A DNA stretch of 64,000 nt from Singulisphaera sp. GP187 (GTDB lineage: Bacteria > Planctomycetota > Planctomycetia > Isosphaerales > Isosphaeraceae). Position numbers and translations under genes: made by a program. Every line of letters starts with the position of its first letter. The stretch's first letter is position 1. The notes below the pieces were generated by a model. That model saw only the letters and a list, made by a program, of their open reading frames with translations, was not told where the DNA came from and made no database searches. This document shows positions 62,484-64,000 of this stretch, piece after piece. Where the stretch lies: contig NZ_FSRB01000001.1 of assembly GCF_900129635.1 (NCBI RefSeq), forward strand, positions 4,441,501 through 4,505,500, in the 5' to 3' direction.

Positions 62484-62849
62484 ATGGGCAAGCAGGCACT
62501 GATCGTCGGCGCCACGGGGATCGTGGGTACAAGCCTGGCCGAACACCTCCTGACGCGTGGCTGGGAAGTTTCCGGGCTGTCACGGCGGCCGTCCGACGCG
62601 ATCAAGGGGCTCGTGCCCATCGCCGCCGACCTCCTCGATCCTTCCGGGCTACGTGCCGCTCTGGAGCGGGTCCGGCCCACGCACCTCTTTTTCGCAACCT
62701 GGTCACGTCACCCCACCGAGGCCGAAAACATCCGGGTCAATGGGGCGATCCTGCGCAACCTGCTCGACGTGTTGCGCCCGAAGGAAAGCATCGAGCACTT
62801 CGCACTGGTCACGGGGCTCAAGCACTACATCGGCCCGTTCGAGGCTTAA
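62484..62849 (+). pseudogene. Truncated PRISE-type SDR
   Basis: 121 residues: Rossmann VGATGIVGTSLAEHLL (about 8-23), then RVRPTHLFFATWSRHPTEAE and FALVTGLKHYIGPFEA before a stop. The PRISE/5-beta-reductase-like family has this N-terminus but is about 350 aa, so roughly two thirds is missing. The sequence after the stop leads straight into the peroxiredoxin gene, as if a 3' deletion occurred. It starts at ATG 62484. Whether the short form folds is unknown. Confidence 0.72.
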
Positions 62850-62901
62850 GCAAAAAGCGAGGCACCGCCACGCTGCCCAATCCCAATTTCAGGAGCCAGT
62901 G

Positions 62902-63665
62902 ATGACGCAGACAATCCGCAGTTACAAGGACGACCCGGCGTTGGTCGCCATGGTCGAAGAGGGGCTCGATCGGCCATTCCAGTGGGATCCCGGAACGACG
63001 ACGCTCGCCCAGGCGCTCGAGGAATCCCGTCAGTTCTGGCAGGCCCCGGGCGGGGCGATGCCCCCCGGGGTTCGTGGACGCCCTCAACCGCTCGCTCACC
63101 GAGCTGGTGCAGGCCGGTGTGGAGAAGGACTCTCTGCAGGTCGGGCAGCGGTTCCCGACCTTCTCCCTGCCGAACCAGAACGGGCAAATGGTCCAGTCGG
63201 ACGATCGGCTCGGACCGCTGGTCGTGACGTTCTACCGTAGCGGCTGGTGCCCGTACTGCAACCTCGCCCTGCGAGGAATGCAGCGGGTGCTGCCGGAACT
63301 CGAGCGGTTAGGCGGCAGGCTCGTGGCCATCACCCCGGAGCAGCCGGACGACGCTCGATCCACCGCGGAGAAGGACGAGCTCACGTTCGACGTCCTGACT
63401 GAACGAGGGTTTACGCTACGCCAAGCAACTCGGCATCGTCTGGAAGATTCCCGGCTATGCCCTGGAGTGGCACAACAAGTATTTCGGCCTCGATTTCGAG
63501 CAGCACAACGGCGCCGGCAACAGGGATGAGCTTCCCGTCCCGGCGACCTTTGTGGTGGACCGGACGGGGGTGGTCACGTGGCGGTTTCTCGAAGCCGCCT
63601 ACTGGAAGCGGGCCGAGCCGAGGGACGTGGTGGCGGCCGCACAGCGTTCGATCGGCAAAAGTTGA
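62902..63665 (+). pseudogene. Peroxiredoxin (AhpC/TSA-like) gene with two frameshifts
   Basis: Three frames together encode one thioredoxin-fold peroxidase. Frame 1 starts MTQTIRSYKDDPALVAMVEE (ATG 62902, AGGAG upstream). The frame changes near 63060-63072, in the run CCCCCCGGGG, one base too long. Frame 2 carries GQRFPTFSLPNQNG and the active site FYRSGWCPYCNLALRGMQRV. A second shift near 63398-63412 leads to frame 3 (YAKQLGIVWKIPGYALEWHN, PVPATFVVDRTGVVTWRF), ending at 63665. Each shift fits one surplus base, so a recent mutation or a sequencing error in the G/C run is possible. An unbroken gene would reduce peroxides. Confidence 0.75.
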
Positions 63666-63965
63666 CGCGGCCGTCCGTTGCTAAGCACGTGGACCTGGTC
63701 TTTTATTATTGAATCATATGCAAGCCCTGGGTGCCACGGGTTGTATTTAGCCCGTGAGCCAAAAACCCAGGCTTTCCGTTCACAGGTTGAGTCCAACCCG
63801 TGGCACCCAACGGCGATTGCATCACCGCGGTCACCGATCAGAAAATCAAAGAAAACCGAGACCAACGGCTGAGCAGGCCCTGGACGACGCCGTGACAGGG
63901 GCTCCAAGAGGACCGGGGCCGTCTGGCGAACGGCTTCTCTCATCGCATACTCATAGGCAATAATC
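63666..63965. other. Intergenic region carrying R1
   Basis: The 300 bp before the last gene are dominated by R1 (63729-63808) and its conserved right flank (to about 63880). No other gene is supported. A frame on the minus strand at 63599-63985 is antisense noise. Confidence 0.5.
63729..63808. repeat. Palindromic repeat R1, intact copy
   Basis: GGGTGCCACGGGTTG (63729-63743) and CAACCCGTGGCACCC (63794-63808) are perfect 15-bp inverted arms around a 50-bp spacer. Bases up to about 63880 match the flank of IS4 copy 1. Both IS4 targets derive from these arms. Confidence 0.85.
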
Positions 63966-64000
63966 ATGCAAAAAAACACTTCCATCCTTGTCCTGGGGGC
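63966..64000 (+). CDS. Start of a Rossmann-fold protein (cut by window edge)
   Basis: The last 35 bases read MQKNTSILVLG from an ATG at 63966. A basic start followed by a hydrophobic strand ending in Gly is how NAD(P)-binding proteins such as NmrA-type or SDR enzymes begin. Only 11 codons are visible, so the family is a guess. Confidence 0.4.
   Translation, partial: MQKNTSILVLG

Overview
The window looks like chromosomal DNA of a planctomycete, most likely of the Isosphaeraceae. It is GC-rich. It carries DUF1501 and DUF1559 proteins, a YTV-type repeat protein, a DUF4159 protein, PEP-CTERM proteins, ECF sigma factors fused or coupled to large accessory proteins, and large Ser/Thr kinases with Pro/Thr-rich linkers. 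No tRNA, rRNA, CRISPR array or phage module was recognised. The organism is inferred from protein families only.

Layout. 1-1488: an IS4-family element cut by the window edge; a second, nearly identical copy lies at 39902-41464. 1489-2060: palindromic repeats without genes. 2061-19420: mostly housekeeping and metabolism: TPR lipoprotein, trpS, alpha/beta hydrolase, YkgJ-type cysteine-cluster protein, an ECF sigma factor fused to a TolC-like domain, PIG-L deacetylase, ComEC, a DUF6065-like protein with a zinc metalloprotease, a divergent enolase behind an APH-fold kinase, and thiO. 19574-25405: exported proteins (Gfo/Idh/MocA, DUF1501, double DUF4159). 25892-39785: two ECF sigma factor/Ser-Thr kinase pairs in overlapping reading frames, separated by a flavin monooxygenase, a MarR-hydrolase operon and several small or hypothetical genes.

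39902-43688 is an insertion hot spot: IS4 copy 2, rsmD, then an IS256-family element. 43872-50997: small genes, a GH99-like glycosidase, two tandemly duplicated PEP-CTERM proteins and a hybrid sensor kinase. 51094-56483: a heavy-metal RND efflux operon (His-rich exported protein, adaptor, pump). 57138-58934: the YTV-type repeat protein. 59203-64000: three small regulator modules (AraC/SDR, HxlR/SDR and a frameshifted peroxiredoxin) and the first codons of a Rossmann-fold gene at the right edge.

The most striking features are these. (i) All three IS copies sit in the arms or tips of short palindromic repeats, and the two IS4 copies use the same 9-bp near-palindromic target. (ii) One polypeptide joins a complete ECF sigma factor to a membrane segment and a TolC-like periplasmic domain. 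(iii) The enolase has replacements at two active-site positions and may share an operon with a small-molecule kinase. (iv) RsmD has an APPQY motif where DPPY/NPPY is usual. (v) Candidate operators can be read directly upstream of the marR, hxlR and araC-type genes.
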